64,000 nucleotides of DNA from Chelydra serpentina (Eukaryota; Chordata; Testudines; Chelydridae): contig JBAIAC010000042.1 of assembly GCA_037349315.1 (NCBI GenBank), forward strand, positions 4,836,001 to 4,900,000, written 5' to 3'. Below are positions 63,075-64,000 of this stretch, piece after piece; within the stretch, counting starts at the first letter, position 1; every line of letters starts with the position of its first letter. The notes under the pieces were generated by a model. That model worked only from the letters and a program-made list of their open reading frames with translations, searched no databases and had not been told where the DNA came from. A program made the position numbers and the translations under genes.

Positions 63075-64000
63075 GATACGGTGGGGAGTGGGGGAAAATA
63101 TTCCACTGGGGACCCCGAGATCAGCCTCTCTAGCCTCACACACCCTAGTCTCTATGATCTCTCCCTGTGGACTTTCTATCCATGCCGCCTCTATGACCCT
63201 GGAGGTTGTTTCCCGTCTCAACTCTGTGCAGCCTCTGGACTGTCAAACCATAGAGAGCATTGAGTGAGCGAGGTAGAGAAGCCAATCTCAGCACTGCCCC
63301 AGGGATTGTGCAGCCTGTTTGCCTCTATGAGCCAGGAGGACTCTGGGGATCCTGGGTCAGACAGTGCCACTGAGACATCAGGGGAACAGCCCACTGGGAC
63401 TGGAACAATGGGTTTCTCTAGCCAAGTAATCCTAGCCCCTATGGACTGGAGCACTCCTGTCTATCCAACCCTCTGGCCCCTTAGCTCTATGACTCCTGGA
63501 AACTCCTCCCCCTCCCTCCCTGCAGCACCAGGGAAGGGAGGGGAGGGTGAAGAACTCCTAGGGTGCAGGAGGAGAAAAGGGGCCCTGCGGGCAAATATGG
63601 GGGCTGTGGGGTCACAATTGGTGGAGGAGCTGGAGGCAGAAGTGATGTGGGGTTGGGGGGCAAAATTAATGTGGGGCTGCGGACAGGCAAATGTGGGGTG
63701 GTAGGGACACATAATCAATCAATTGGGATTTGGTGTTTTGGGAAGAAGCTGGAAGCTCCGCACCAGTTGGAAGCCTGGGATGAGACCCAGGGACTGGAGA
63801 GTGCACATTCATCCCAATATCCAGTAGAAATGAGTGGCTAGAATAGACACTTCGTACATCGATAGAAGGAGTTTTAACATCAATGCAGTAAATCTACCTC
63901 TAGGAGAGGCAGTAGCTAGAGCAACAAAGTGACCTATCTGCGTCTACATCAGGGGTTACATCAACCTAATTACATCACACAGGGCTTTGAAAGTTTTCAC
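63075..64000 (+). other. 3' flank/UTR of the TRIM gene
   Basis: The first about 110 bp resemble the 3' flank of gene 2 (GATCAGCCTCTCTAGCCTCA, CACACCCTAGTCTCTATGAT). I found no AATAAA or ATTAAA that convinces, so the poly(A) site is not located. No further gene is seen. Confidence 0.5.

Overview
The window is vertebrate nuclear DNA, most likely from a turtle. The call rests on split genes with vertebrate splice sites, many CR1 LINE fragments, hAT and other MITEs that I recognise from chelonian genomes, MIR-like SINEs and solo LTRs. The species call is from memory of repeat families, not a search. Almost all long open frames away from the exons below are repeat-derived or are shadows.

Three immune genes lie on the + strand and form a butyrophilin/TRIM cluster of the kind found beside the MHC. 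(1) About 0.8-26.0 kb: a butyrophilin-like gene with its signal-peptide exon off the left edge. It has IgV, IgC, transmembrane, several heptad micro-exons and a B30.2 exon. (2) 33.6-44.3 kb: a complete butyrophilin-like gene. Its eight coding exons join in frame to 475 codons including the stop. A candidate promoter and 5' non-coding exon lie near 29.0-29.2 kb. (3) 47.7-63.1 kb: a complete TRIM gene (RING, B-box, coiled coil, PRY/SPRY). Its seven exons (417, 96, 231, 23, 116, 60 and 515 bp) join in frame to 486 codons including the stop. The TRIM first exon has been duplicated: a RING remnant with an in-frame stop lies at 49.9 kb and a near-intact copy with a 20-bp deletion at 51.6 kb. Only the first copy splices in frame to the downstream exons.

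Both complete genes carry interferon-response-element-like sites near their starts: 28998-29010 for the butyrophilin, and 47665-47677 (copied at 51545-51557) for the TRIM. This suggests interferon-inducible expression. The B30.2 exons of gene 2 and the TRIM, with their flanks, resemble each other more than either resembles gene 1's B30.2. That points to exon sharing or gene conversion between a receptor-like and a ligase gene.

Introns and spacers are packed with mobile elements. Examples are three CAGGGCCGG-ended hAT elements with perfect 8-bp target duplications, a nested stack at 7.0-10.3 kb (hAT holding a CR1, an LTR-like element and an 85-bp-arm perfect palindrome), and a 29-copy, exactly 42-bp minisatellite grown inside a SINE. 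Others are a near full-length dead CR1 at 30.3-33.1 kb, a Ty3/gypsy integrase relic, and TG...CA insertions with 5-bp duplications whose empty sites survive in the paralogous TRIM copy. A SOCS2 retropseudogene sits inside a hAT element in a TRIM intron. I found no tRNA, rRNA or CRISPR features; prokaryotic features are not expected.
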